Positions 1-9,400 of a stretch of DNA of 40,779 bases are shown here, one piece after another (positions within the stretch are counted from its first letter, which is position 1; each line of letters opens with the position of its first letter). A model generated the notes under the pieces. The model was not told the DNA's origin and did not search any database. It saw nothing but the letters and a program-made list of their open reading frames with translations. This stretch comes from Planctomycetota bacterium (GTDB taxonomy: Bacteria; Planctomycetota; UBA1135; UBA2386). The position numbers and the translations under genes were made by a program. Location of the stretch: positions 1-40,779 of the forward strand of contig JACKIB010000030.1 of NCBI GenBank assembly GCA_020638695.1, read 5' to 3'.

Positions 1-60
1 CCCGGAATTCCACCAGGGTCCCTCCCGCCCGACCCGCCGCGGGATGCACGGCCCGCCCCA

Positions 61-1227
61 ATGGGCTACGCTCACACCGTGCAACGCCTCCCGTCACACC
101 TCGTCCCGCTCGCCCTGGCGCTCGCCGCGGCCGTTCCGGCCCAGACGACCTTCACCTCCCCCCCCGGCCTCGATCAACAGACCGGCGGTGGCGCGAGTTG
201 GGGCGTCGGCGCCTACGCGGCCGGCCGCTCGCAGTTGGCCGACGGCCATTGGCGCGGCAACCCGCTGATTCTCCGCGAACTCGCCCTGCGCCTGCGCTCG
301 CCCACGAGCGGGTACTTCGAGGCGGGGCGCAGCTGGACACAGGTTTCGCTGTCGATGAGCGAGACCTCGATCGCCACCTTCAGCGGCACGTTCTCGAGCA
401 ACTTGCTGCGACCAGCCACGCTGGTGTTCCAAGCGGCGGTGTCTTGGCCCTTCGTGACCGGGCCGCACCAGAGCGTTCCCGCACCGTGGGCCTACCGCTT
501 TCCGTTCACTACCCCGTGGGTCTACACCGGGGGCAACGACATCCTCGCCGACTGGGACTTCACCGGCGGAACGCTGACCAACCAGCAGAGCTGGGGGACG
601 ACTGTCGCGACATACCAGTTCGACACCGTGCCGACGGCAGCCACCGCCTACGCGACGGGACGGGACTTGGGCAACACCGGCAGCGCCGGGTGTCGGGACA
701 GCACGTCGACCATCCCGACGCTGTCGTCCCGCACTGCGCTCACCGTCGCGGTGCACCATCCGCTCGACCGCGCCAACCCGCTCGCCGGGCAGATGGTCGT
801 GAGCCAGCTGGGGAGTCAATTCGGGCCGAATACCCAGGTGCTGAGCGTAGTCGGCTTGCGCAGCTTCGACCCCGGGATCCCGTTCCCCGGCGTGCCCTGC
901 AACGGGGTGCACATCGACACACGAGTGCCGTTCCTGTGGAGCACGGTGCCGAGCACCAACGTCGGTGCGCTGCCGGAACACTGGACGCTGACCGGCCGCG
1001 GCGGCGTGCCGTTCCAGTCGGCGTGGGTCGGTCAGGAGATCGTGGTCCAGGGCGCGTGGAACGACACCGCCAGCCGAGTGTTCTTGCTGAGTTCGGCGTC
1101 GCGAACCACCGTGCCGACCGCGCCGACTTTCGACGCCAAGCTCGCCGCGCTGCACGCCGGCAACACGGTGTCGGGCACACCGCAGTTCGGCGGCGTGGCG
1201 AGCCCGGTGCGGCGGTACACCCGGTAG
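61..1227 (+). CDS. Secreted protein of unknown function
   Basis: 388 residues with an N-terminal signal peptide: a short polar start, a leucine/alanine-rich core and an Ala-x-Ala-type cleavage region ending near AVPAQ (about residue 28). The mature protein is rich in Ser, Thr, Gly, Trp and Tyr, as expected for an exported beta-rich protein, and has no motif I recognise. The last 100 residues (a hydrophobic VGQEIVVQGAW strand followed by a strand with Leu-Ser-Ser) resemble, weakly, the C-terminal module found in several other secreted proteins of this window. The ATG at 61 is chosen because it directly precedes the signal peptide; I see no clear Shine-Dalgarno sequence. It is followed after 35 bp by the DUF952 gene on the same strand. 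Function unknown. Confidence 0.72.
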   Translation: MGYAHTVQRLPSHLVPLALALAAAVPAQTTFTSPPGLDQQTGGGASWGVGAYAAGRSQLADGHWRGNPLILRELALRLRSPTSGYFEAGRSWTQVSLSMSETSIATFSGTFSSNLLRPATLVFQAAVSWPFVTGPHQSVPAPWAYRFPFTTPWVYTGGNDILADWDFTGGTLTNQQSWGTTVATYQFDTVPTAATAYATGRDLGNTGSAGCRDSTSTIPTLSSRTALTVAVHHPLDRANPLAGQMVVSQLGSQFGPNTQVLSVVGLRSFDPGIPFPGVPCNGVHIDTRVPFLWSTVPSTNVGALPEHWTLTGRGGVPFQSAWVGQEIVVQGAWNDTASRVFLLSSASRTTVPTAPTFDAKLAALHAGNTVSGTPQFGGVASPVRRYTR

Positions 1228-1262
1228 GCCCGGGACCGCTCCGTTCGTTCTTCGATCGCGCC

Positions 1263-1607
1263 GTGCTCGTCTACAAGGTGCTCCGGCGGGCGGAGTGGCT
1301 CGAGTTCGAGTCCGCCGGCGTGACGATCGGTGCGGCGATCGACCGGACCGACGGCTACATCCACTTGTCCACCGCAGAACAGGTCGAAGAAACCGTCGCG
1401 CGGCACTTCGCCGGCGAACGCGACTTGCGGCTGCTGGCCATCGACGCTGACCGCCTCGGCTCCGCGCTCCGCTGGGAGCCGTCGCGCGGAGGCGCGCTGT
1501 TCCCCCACCTCTACGCGCCGCTCCACCTCGCCGGAGTCTCGTGGGTGAAGTCGCTGCCGTTCGACGGCCACACGCACGAGTTTCCCGACCTCGCCGACCC
1601 GAACTGA
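1263..1607 (+). CDS. DUF952 family protein
   Basis: 114 residues from a GTG start. It matches the DUF952 pattern from end to end: a VYKVL opening, the block DGYIHLSTAEQV near residue 36, an ARHFAG segment, an AIDADRLG strand, and RWEPSRGGALFPHLYAPL towards the C-terminus. Length is normal for this small cytosolic family, whose members adopt a compact ADP-ribosyltransferase-like fold; their biochemical role is not established. The reading frame continues far upstream inside the preceding gene, so the start is inferred from homology (GTG immediately before LVYKV). It follows a secreted-protein gene by 35 bp; the two may be cotranscribed, but no functional link is evident. Confidence 0.85.
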   Translation: MLVYKVLRRAEWLEFESAGVTIGAAIDRTDGYIHLSTAEQVEETVARHFAGERDLRLLAIDADRLGSALRWEPSRGGALFPHLYAPLHLAGVSWVKSLPFDGHTHEFPDLADPN

Positions 1608-1997
1608 CTCGCGACGGAGCCGCGGCGCTCAGGTCCCGCGCGACTTGCGGCGACCGTTCGAAACGGAGCTGTCACCGCGCAATGCCGCTGCCGGCTTCGC
1701 CGATCGGCAGAAGCTGTGCTCTCGATGGGGATGCACACCGCATTCGTTCAGACCCAACTGCTGTTCGCACTGCAACGACCGCGCACGATCTCGCGGCGCC
1801 GCGCACGAGGCGTGGGCCGGATGCCGGGCAGACCGAAGTTCGGTGGGTCAGCGACACCGGTGCGACGCCCGCGCGGTGCATCTCGGGCGTCAGAGCTGAC
1901 CGTGGCGCTGCTCGGCGATCCGATCCGGGGATTGTCGTGTCGGCCGGCGCACGCCAATCGCGTCTGAGCGGTAGTCCAATCCTCACAGGAACAGAAC
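1608..1997. other. Intergenic region without a convincing gene
   Basis: About 390 bp between the DUF952 gene and the next secreted protein. Short open frames exist on both strands but show no signal peptide, family motif or consistent start. The only functional sequence I can support is an AGGA at about 1988-1991, placed as a Shine-Dalgarno site for the gene starting at 1998. Confidence 0.5.
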
Positions 1998-3149
1998 ATG
2001 ATTCGAATCTCCACCCGCACCACGGCCGCCTTGATCGGCTGCCTCGCCCTTGCACCCCTCTCAGCCCAACAGGGCTTGACCTTCTCACTGGTGGGTTCCA
2101 AGGCGACCGGCCTGACCCGCGACAAGCAGCCCTCGTCGATCGTCTTCGAGTTGGTCGGCGGACCGCCCCCGATCGTCCTTCACCCACGTCTCGGCCAGGA
2201 TGTCGCCACCCTCGTCGACGAGCTTCTGGCAGGCCTCAAGCGACTCGGCTACGGCACCACGCGACTCGGCGTGAACGAGGGTTGGGTCCACCCCGAAGAC
2301 TGGCGCAAACCGCTGTTCGAGAGCGGCATGCTGCTGGCCAGCAATGACACCGGCGTCAGCATCGGCGCAGGGTTCCGCGCCGCGGTGATTCCCTCGTCGT
2401 CCACCAAGTCGAACGGCATCGCCATCCCCCCCGCACGGAAAGACGCCGTGGCTCCCAGCAACCTCCGCGCGGAGATCACCGTGCACTTGGTCAGCTCCAA
2501 CGGCACGCCGTTCTCGCAGCGGGTTCCGGTCAGCATCGCCGCCAACAGCGATCGATCGAAGATCGACCAGGCGACGAGCCGGGCGCTGGCCACGGCGGGG
2601 TTCTTGCTCAACGACATCGGCGTTCGATCGCTTCTGCAAGCCAGCACCAATCTGCTGTCGTTCGGCATCGACCGCACGTCGACTGACGACCAGGTGGTCG
2701 GGGTCACGCTGTCGTCGGAGTTCGCATCGAGCGGGCTGTTCGACCTCGAAACCGCGGCAGCGTGGCTGCCCACCGCGGGCTTCACCGAGTTCGGTCGGGC
2801 ATCGCCAGGCAACCTCGCCGCGACGCCGCGGATCTACGGCAGCGGCGCGCCGCGGATCGGCCTCACCCACACGGTGACCTGCGAATTCGGACTGGCCTCC
2901 GCGCCTGCCTGGTTCGTGGTCGGTGCCAATCGCGGCGAGCTGAATCTGCTCGGCGCCGACATCATCGTCGCCCTGGGGAGCGAAGTGGTGCTGCAGTTCC
3001 AGACCGACGCGAGCGGCCGCATCGTTCAGACGCTGCCCATCCCGGACCGCGTCGAATTCGCCGGTGTCAAGTTGTTCCAACAGGGAGTGATCGCCACCGG
3101 GCAGTCCCTCGCGGCGACCCCGGGCCTCTACACCGCGATCGGCCGCTGA
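1998..3149 (+). CDS. Secreted protein with shared C-terminal module, unknown function
   Basis: 383 residues. A signal peptide is clear: basic start (MIRISTRTT), hydrophobic core (ALIGCLALAPL) and cleavage after SAQ near residue 24. The middle part has an EGWVHPEDW segment and otherwise no recognised domain. The last 95 residues (about 2868-3149) carry a pattern seen in other exported proteins here: a strand ending in APAWFVVGA, an LLGADI turn, a QTDASGR strand-turn, LPIP, then an AG-hydrophobic-Q strand and a short final strand. AGGA lies 7 nt before the ATG, a reasonable ribosome binding site. I cannot assign a biochemical function; a cell-envelope or extracellular role is inferred from the signal peptide. 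Confidence 0.72.
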   Translation: MIRISTRTTAALIGCLALAPLSAQQGLTFSLVGSKATGLTRDKQPSSIVFELVGGPPPIVLHPRLGQDVATLVDELLAGLKRLGYGTTRLGVNEGWVHPEDWRKPLFESGMLLASNDTGVSIGAGFRAAVIPSSSTKSNGIAIPPARKDAVAPSNLRAEITVHLVSSNGTPFSQRVPVSIAANSDRSKIDQATSRALATAGFLLNDIGVRSLLQASTNLLSFGIDRTSTDDQVVGVTLSSEFASSGLFDLETAAAWLPTAGFTEFGRASPGNLAATPRIYGSGAPRIGLTHTVTCEFGLASAPAWFVVGANRGELNLLGADIIVALGSEVVLQFQTDASGRIVQTLPIPDRVEFAGVKLFQQGVIATGQSLAATPGLYTAIGR

Positions 3150-3378
3150 GCGACCGCGGCCAGGTGCCCCGGAGGGGGGGGCCACGCCGCACGTGGTGTG
3201 CGCAACGGCGCAGTGGGATCGACGGAACACCGGCGCAGCCCAGCAGTGGCGGCGTGCTGTTCGGTCCGTGAGGCGACCGAGGATCGCGAACCAAGGCGCG
3301 CGATACGACGCACTGCCGAGGTTCTCGCTGAACCTCCGCGTCGCGAAAGACCCTACGGGCGCGCCCTCGACCACCCCT

Positions 3379-3406
3379 TGCATGGTAGACATCTGTCTGC
3401 TATGGT
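3379..3406 (+). promoter_or_regulatory. lexA promoter with internal palindromic operator
   Basis: A -35-like TTGCAT (3379-3384) and a -10-like TATGGT (3401-3406) are separated by 16 bp. The spacer holds a perfect 5+2+5 palindrome, AGACA-TC-TGTCT (3387-3398). An operator placed between -35 and -10 of a lexA gene is the usual layout for LexA autorepression. The motif differs from the classical CTG-N10-CAG and GAAC-N4-GTTC boxes. No second copy is obvious in the window, so the cassette may be controlled from this one site. Confidence 0.6.
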
Positions 3407-3414
3407 CACCCGAC

Positions 3415-4077
3415 GTGCCACCTCCCTTCTCCCCCACCGGCGAAACCCGCGCTCGGGTCTACCGCTACGTGCGGCAACGGCTCGCGCAGGGCGACCCGCC
3501 GACCGTGCGAGAGGTGCAGGCCGCGTTCGGCTTTCGGGCGGTCGAGACGGCACGGAAACACCTCGAGCAGCTGGTCGCCGACGGGCGGTTGGCCAAACGC
3601 AGCGGCGGCACCGCGCGCGGTTACTGCCTGCCGGCGGCCAAGGCCGCACCGGCGCAGGGGAGATCACCACAGCAGTCTCGGCCACCCGAACCCGTGCAGC
3701 TCGTGCCGCTGCTCGGCCGGGTGGCCGCGGGTGCGCTGCAGGAGGCGATCGAGAACCACGAGGGCAGCGTCCCGGTCGCCGGCCGCGACCGCGACCACGG
3801 GCGCTTGTTCGCGCTGCGGGTCGAAGGCGAGAGCATGCGCGATGCCGGCATCCTGCCGGGTGACCTCGTGCTGGTCCGCGCGCAACCGACCGCGCGCTCC
3901 GGCGACATCGTCGTCGCGCTGGTCGAGGACGAGGCGACGGTGAAGACCTTCGTGCGGCGCGGCAACCGCATCGAGCTGCGGCCGCACAACCCCGCCTTCG
4001 CCCCGATCGTGCCGGACCCGGAGCGCCTCACCATCCTCGGCAAGGTGCTCGAAGTCCGCCGCGACCTGAGCCGCTGA
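3415..4077 (+). CDS. lexA: LexA-type SOS repressor
   Basis: 220 residues from GTG 3415. The N-terminus is a winged helix-turn-helix (PPTVREVQAAFGFRAVETA around residues 26-44) and the C-terminus an S24 peptidase-like latch domain. The self-cleavage site Ala105-Gly106 (VAAGAL), nucleophile Ser140 (GESM) and general base Lys177 (ATVKTF) are all present, so RecA-stimulated autocleavage should be intact. It is the repressor of the downstream mutagenesis genes by context. Start choice: an in-frame ATG at 3382 would lie inside the promoter and operator, whereas GTG 3415 sits 8 nt after the -10, implying a leaderless mRNA. The recognition-helix region (FRAVETARKHL) is unlike the FRSP-type sequence of canonical LexA, consistent with the non-classical operator. 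Confidence 0.93.
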   Translation: MPPPFSPTGETRARVYRYVRQRLAQGDPPTVREVQAAFGFRAVETARKHLEQLVADGRLAKRSGGTARGYCLPAAKAAPAQGRSPQQSRPPEPVQLVPLLGRVAAGALQEAIENHEGSVPVAGRDRDHGRLFALRVEGESMRDAGILPGDLVLVRAQPTARSGDIVVALVEDEATVKTFVRRGNRIELRPHNPAFAPIVPDPERLTILGKVLEVRRDLSR

Positions 4078-4123
4078 GCCCATGCCGCGCCGACGCATTC
4101 CCGGGATGCAGGACGCGTTGCCT

Positions 4124-4319
4124 CTGCCCTGAAACCGCTGCCCTGATGCCTCTGCCCTGATACCGCTGTCCTGATGCCTCTGCCCTGAAACCGCTGCCCT
4201 GATGCCTCTGCCCTGAAACCGCTGCCCTGATGCCGCTGCCCTGAAACCGCTGCCCTGATGCCGCTGCCCTGACGCCACTGCCCTGAAACCACTGCCCTGA
4301 AACCGCTGCCCTGATCCAC
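4124..4319 (+). repeat. Tandem repeat, 14 units of 14 bp, between lexA and imuA
   Basis: Fourteen consecutive 14-bp units fill 4124-4319. Core CTGCCCTGA is followed by a variable five bases, mainly AACCG or TGCCT/TGCCG. Types alternate, so the higher-order period is 28 bp. The TG-containing units create five identical mini-ORFs ATG-CCT/CCG-CTG-CCC-TGA (Met-Pro-Leu-Pro-stop) at 4146, 4174, 4202, 4230 and 4258. The downstream gene imuA starts ATG-CCG-CTG-CCG, i.e. Met-Pro-Leu-Pro as well. There are no unique spacers, so it is not a CRISPR array. Replication slippage would change copy number easily. Confidence 0.95.
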
Positions 4320-4323
4320 CCCC

Positions 4324-4971
4324 ATGCCGCTGCCGAAGATCGAAGGACTCGCCACCGGAGGCACCGCCGGCCCCGCGCACCCCGGCTTTTGCCTCGACGA
4401 CCTCAGCGGCCGGTTGGTCGAGCTGGCTGGCGGCGCCGACACCGCGGTGTTGACGTTGGTCACCGGCGTACTGCTCGAAGCGCAGCTGCGCGGCGAGCCG
4501 GTGGCGTGGGTCGCCACCGGCGCCACGACGTTCTTCCCGCCCGACCTGGCGGCGTCCGGCATCGACCTCGCCGCGCTGCCGGTGATCCAAGTGGAGAAGG
4601 GGTTGCCGGTGTTGCGCGCCGCCGACGCGCTGCTGCGCTCGGGCAGTTTCGGCGTGGTGGTGCTCGACCTCGGCGAGCAGGTGTCGATGACCTTGGCGGT
4701 GCAGACCCGGCTGGTCGGGCTGGCGCGGCGGTTCGCCACCGCGCTGATCGCGCTGACCCGCAGCCGCAACCACCCGCAGCGCACCCGCGGCCCGCGCAGC
4801 CAGAGCCGAGCGAATTCGCTGGGCTCGTTGGTGTCGCTGCGCGCCGCCTGCACCCACCGGCGCACCGACTTCGACCGCTTCACCTGCGAGCTACACGCGC
4901 TCAAGGACAAGCGCCGCGGTCCCGGCTGGCGCCACACCGAGGTCTGCCGTGGACCGAATGGCCTGTGCTGA
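4324..4971 (+). CDS. imuA: ImuA, SOS mutagenesis accessory protein (RecA-like fold)
   Basis: 215 residues. Family assignment rests on position between lexA and imuB and on ImuA-type sequence: an N-terminal strand-loop (TLVTGVLLEAQLRGEPVAWV, about residues 41-60), FFPPDLAASGID, a hydrophobic strand VVVLDL with a nearby LGEQ, and the basic C-terminus after ALTRSRN. ImuA belongs to the RecA/SulA-like group and works with ImuB and DnaE2 in DNA-damage-induced translesion synthesis. No Walker A motif is evident, as is common in ImuA. No Shine-Dalgarno sequence precedes ATG 4324; the first four codons copy the mini-ORFs of the adjacent tandem repeat. The 3' end overlaps imuB by 23 bp, indicating translational coupling. 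Confidence 0.85.
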   Translation: MPLPKIEGLATGGTAGPAHPGFCLDDLSGRLVELAGGADTAVLTLVTGVLLEAQLRGEPVAWVATGATTFFPPDLAASGIDLAALPVIQVEKGLPVLRAADALLRSGSFGVVVLDLGEQVSMTLAVQTRLVGLARRFATALIALTRSRNHPQRTRGPRSQSRANSLGSLVSLRAACTHRRTDFDRFTCELHALKDKRRGPGWRHTEVCRGPNGLC

Positions 4972-6457
4972 CCTGCCGGCACTGCCCCTTCAGGTGCTGC
5001 TCTGGCGTCACCCCGAGTGGGCGAAGCAACCGGCCGCGGTGGTCGACCGCGATAAGCCGCAGGGGCTCTTGCTGTGGATCAACGAGCGGGCGCGGCAGAG
5101 CGGGATCCTGCCGGGCATGCGCTACGCGGCCGCGCTGGCGCTCGACCCCGAGCTGCGCGCCAGCATCGTGCCGGAGTCGGAGATCGCCGCCGCGGTCGAC
5201 GGCCTGACGCAGCGACTGTGGTCGTTCACGCCACGGGTCGAACCTTCGGAAGCCGAGCCCGGGGTGTTCTGGCTGGACGCGACCGGCTTGCAGCGCCTCT
5301 ACGCCTCGCCGCGCGACTGGGCGGTGCGCATCAAGATCGACCTCGCCAGCGCCGGCTACGCGGCGTCGATCGCGGTCGGGTTCACGCGGTTCGGCAGCTA
5401 CGCGGCGGCGCGCACCGCCCCGGCGGTGGCGCGCGACGGGATCCGCGTGTTCCGCTCGCCAGACGAAGAAGCCGCGGCGAGCCGCGAGGTGCCGATCGCC
5501 CGGCTCGGCTTCGACGCCAAGCTGCGCGACGCACTGCACCGACTCGGCATCGAGCGGCTCGGCCAGTTCCTCGACCTGCCGGTCGAAGGCCTACGGCGGC
5601 GCTTCGGCAAAGCGGCCTACGACCTCTACTGTCAGGCGCGCGGCGACGACGCAGCGGCGCTCGACCCGGTGCTGCCCACCGAGCCGCTGGAGGCGCGGGT
5701 GATCCTCGACCACCCCGAGTCGCAGCTCGACCGCATCGCCACACAGCTCTCGGCGATGCTGGCGCCGCTGCTGCAGACCCTGGCCGGACGCCACCAGGGG
5801 CTGAGCCACCTCGCGGTCGCGCTGCGGCTCGACGACGGCAGCACCGCCGACGAGAGCCTCGAGCCCGCCGAGCCGACTCAGGACCGAGCACAGATCGAGT
5901 CGCTGCTGCGGCTGCGGCTGGGCCGGGTGCAGCTCGGCAGCGGGGTCACCGAGCTCGCTCTCGCGGTGCGCGGCGTCAGCACCAAGCGCCAGCAGCTCGA
6001 CCTGTTCGCCACCCGCAGCCGTGACCTCGCCGCGGCGCGCCGCGCGCTGGCGCGGATCCGCGCCGAGCACGGTGACGACGCGGTGCGCCGCGCCTACCTG
6101 CACGAGGGCCAGCTGCCGGAGCACTGTTTCTCCTGGGAACGCTTCGAACGGCTCGAGCCACCGCGCGCGCGGGACCTCGCAGGGACTTCCTCCGGCGGGC
6201 GACCGCTGGTGCGGCGCTTCTTCCCCTCGCCGATCGCGCTGCCGTCGCGCGCCCGGCACGAGCCCGACGGCTGGCTGTTCGACGTCGCCGACGGACCGAT
6301 CGAGGAGACGCTGGGCCCGTTCGTGGTGCACGCCGGTTGGTGGCTGCGCGAGGTGGTGCGGCACTACTACTACGTGCGCACCAGCAGCGGCCGCTGGCTG
6401 TGGATCTTCCTCGACCGGCAGCAACGGCGCTGGTTCTTGCAGGGCGAAGTGGAGTGA
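4949..6457 (+). CDS. imuB: ImuB, non-catalytic Y-family polymerase-like protein
   Basis: 502 residues from GTG 4949 (ATG 4958 is an alternative). It opens with CADLPALPLQVLLWRHPEW, the ImuB form of the Y-family N-terminus in which the DxD catalytic pair of Pol IV is not kept; the SIDE motif is replaced by a stretch reading GVFWLDATG. A beta-clamp binding motif QQLDLF is at residues 348-353. By family knowledge ImuB is the hub that connects ImuA, DnaE2 and the clamp at lesions. The little-finger-like part precedes the clamp motif and a conserved ImuB C-terminal tail follows (GWWLREVVRHYYYVRT near 6345-6390). The start overlaps imuA by 23 bp and the stop is 13 bp before dnaE2, so the genes form one operon. 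Confidence 0.93.
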   Translation: MDRMACADLPALPLQVLLWRHPEWAKQPAAVVDRDKPQGLLLWINERARQSGILPGMRYAAALALDPELRASIVPESEIAAAVDGLTQRLWSFTPRVEPSEAEPGVFWLDATGLQRLYASPRDWAVRIKIDLASAGYAASIAVGFTRFGSYAAARTAPAVARDGIRVFRSPDEEAAASREVPIARLGFDAKLRDALHRLGIERLGQFLDLPVEGLRRRFGKAAYDLYCQARGDDAAALDPVLPTEPLEARVILDHPESQLDRIATQLSAMLAPLLQTLAGRHQGLSHLAVALRLDDGSTADESLEPAEPTQDRAQIESLLRLRLGRVQLGSGVTELALAVRGVSTKRQQLDLFATRSRDLAAARRALARIRAEHGDDAVRRAYLHEGQLPEHCFSWERFERLEPPRARDLAGTSSGGRPLVRRFFPSPIALPSRARHEPDGWLFDVADGPIEETLGPFVVHAGWWLREVVRHYYYVRTSSGRWLWIFLDRQQRRWFLQGEVE

Positions 6458-6470
6458 CGTCCCGACGCCG

Positions 6471-9400
6471 ATGACCTACGCGCCGCTGTGGGTGAAGAGC
6501 AACTACTCGTTCCTCGAGGGCGCGAGCCATCCCGAGGAACTGGTGGAAGAGGCCCACCGGCTGGGGCTCCAGGCGCTGGCGTTGACCGACCGCGACGGCG
6601 TCTACGGCATGGTGCGCGCGCATGTCGCCGCCAAGGAGCTCGGCGTGCGGGTGCTGGTCGGCGCCGAGCTGTCGCTGTTCGACGGTAGCTCGCTGCTGCT
6701 GCTCGCCACCTCGCGGCGCGGCTACGGCCACCTGTGCCGGTTGATCTCCGCCGGCCGGCTGCGCTCGCCCAAGGGCGAATGCCAGGTCGGCTGGCCGGAG
6801 GTGTGCAGCTTCGCCGGCGACTTGATCGCGGTGCTGCCCGGCACCCGCAGCGTGCTGCACCGCACCGACCACCACACCGCGGTCGACGACCTGCGCCAGG
6901 CTTTCGGCGACCGGCTCTACCTGCTGCTCGCCCGCCACCGCGAACCCGGCGACCAGCGCACCGAACGCACCCTGCGCAGCCGCGCCGCCGCGTTCGAGCT
7001 GCCCACCGTCGCCGGCACCCGCGTGCTCTACCACACCCGCGCCCGCCGCGACCTGCAGGACGTGCTGACCTGCATCCGCCACGGCGTCACGCTGGCCACC
7101 GCCGGCCGGCGGCTGGAGATCAACGCCGAGCACGCGCTGCTGCCCGAGCCGCAGATGCGCCGGCTGTTCGCCGACGACCCGCTGGCGTTGGCGCGCAGCC
7201 GCGAGATCGCGGAGCGGTGCGCCTTCGACCTCGGGCAGATCCGCTACCGCTACCCGAGCGAGCGCCTGCCCGACGGCCGCACCTCGGCGAGCTGGCTGCG
7301 CGAGCTGACCTTCCACGGCGCCGGCCGGCGCTACCCGGACGGCGCGCCGGAGGAGGTCGTGCGGCAGCTCGAACGCGAGCTCGCGGTGATCCACGACCTC
7401 GAGTACGACGGCTACTTCCTGACCATGTACGAGATCGTCCGCTTCTGCCGCGAGCAGGCGATCCTGTGCCAAGGACGCGGTTCGGCGGCCAACTCGGCGG
7501 TGTGCTACTGCCTCGGCATCACCGCGGTCGACCCGGTTCGGATGGGATTGTTGTTCGAACGATTCTTGTCGCGCGAACGCGCCGAGCCACCCGACATCGA
7601 CCTCGACATCGAGCACGACCGGCGCGAGGAGGTGATCCAGCACGTCTACGCGAAGTACGGCCGCACCCACGCGGCGATGGTCGCCAACTTCATCCGTTAC
7701 CGCGCCCGCTCCGGGGTGCGCGAGGTCGGCAAGGTGCTCGGCCTGCCGGAGACCACCGTCGATCGGATCGCGCGGCTGCTGTCGCACTACGGCTCGGTCG
7801 ACGACCGGGCACTCGGCGAGGCCGGCCTCGACCTCGACAGCCCGCTGCACCAGAACCTGCTGCGGCTGACCCAGGAGATCCACGACACGCCGCGCCACCT
7901 GTCGATCCACCCCGGTGGGTTCCTGCTCGGCCACGAGCGAGTCGACGAGCTGGTGGGGATCGAGAACGCGACCATGCCGGAGCGCACCGTGATCCAGTGG
8001 GACAAGGAGGACATCGAGGACCTCGGACTGTTCAAGGTCGACCTGCTGGGGTTGGGCGCGCTCAACGTCGTGCACCGCAGCTTCGACCTGGTCCGCGACC
8101 ACTGCGGCGAGGACTGGTCGCTGGCGACCATCCCGCCGGCCGACCACGCGACCTTCGACGCGATCTGCCAGGGCGACACCGTCGGCGTGTTCCAGATCGA
8201 GAGCCGCGCCCAGATGGCGATGCTGCCGCGGTTGCGGCCGCGCACCTACTACGACCTGGTGATCGAGGTCAGCATCGTGCGCCCCGGCCCGATCCACGGC
8301 GGCATGGTGCACCCCTACCTGCGGCGGCGCGACGGGGTCGAGCCGGTCACCTACCCGCACCCGTCGCTCGAGCCGGTGCTCGGCAAAACGCTGGGCATTC
8401 CGCTGTTCCAGGAGCAGGTCATGCAGATCGCGGTGGTCGCCGCCGACTACACCCCGGGCGAGGCCGACCAGCTGCGCCGCGACATGGCCGCGTGGCGCAA
8501 GTCGGGGCGCATCGAGCGGCACCGCGCGCGGCTGGTGTCGCGGATGATGGCGAAGGGGATCGCCGCCGAGTTCGCCGAGCGGGTGTTCGAGCAGATCCGC
8601 GGCTTCGGTGAGTACGGTTTCCCGGAGAGCCACGCGGCGAGCTTCGCGTTGATCGCCTACGCGACCGCGTGGCTGAAGCGGCACCACCCGGCGGCATTCC
8701 TGTGCGCGCTGCTCAACGCCCAACCGATGGGCTTCTACAGCCCTTCGACCCTGGTCGACGACGCCAAGCGCCACGGCGTGCCGATCCGGCCGATCGACGT
8801 CGTGCACAGCGCGCGCGACTGCACCCTGGAGCGCGACGCGCACGGTGCGCTGGCCGTGCGCATGGGCCTACGCTACGTCAAGGCGCTGCACGACCCCGAC
8901 ATCGAGCGGATCCTCGCCGGGCGGCCGTTTGCCGACCTCGCCGACTTCGGCCGGCGCACCGCGCTGCGCGACGGCGTGCTCACCCGGCTGGCCGAGGCAG
9001 GCGCCCTGGAGAGCCTGTCCGCCGAGCGGCGCGGCGCGATCTGGGACGGACTCGGCGTCGTGCCGCGGCAGGCCAGCGCCCTGGACCTACAGCACCGCGG
9101 TGAGGCGCCCCCGGAACTCGAACCACTCGACCCGTTCGAGACCATCGGCTGGGACTACGCCTTCACCGCACACAGCCCGCGCGGCCACCCGCTGCAGCCG
9201 ATGCGCGACGACCTCGAACGGCTCGGCCTACCCGACGCCGCCACCGTGCGGGCCCTACCCGACGGCCGGTCGGTGCGCTACGCCGGGCTGGTGATCTCGC
9301 GCCAACGCCCGGGCACCGCCAAGGGGGTGGTGTTCATGACGCTGGAAGACGAGACCGGCTTCGTCAACGTGGTGCTGTGGGACAGCGTGTTCACCGAGTT

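Noticed and set aside
4124..4319. CRISPR-like array
   Set aside because: Units are contiguous with no unique spacers, and there are no cas genes.
3621..4982. Minus-strand frames with repeated Gly-Ser-Gly-Phe-Arg motifs
   Set aside because: They arise from the 14-bp tandem repeat read antisense to lexA and imuA; no start or family supports a protein.
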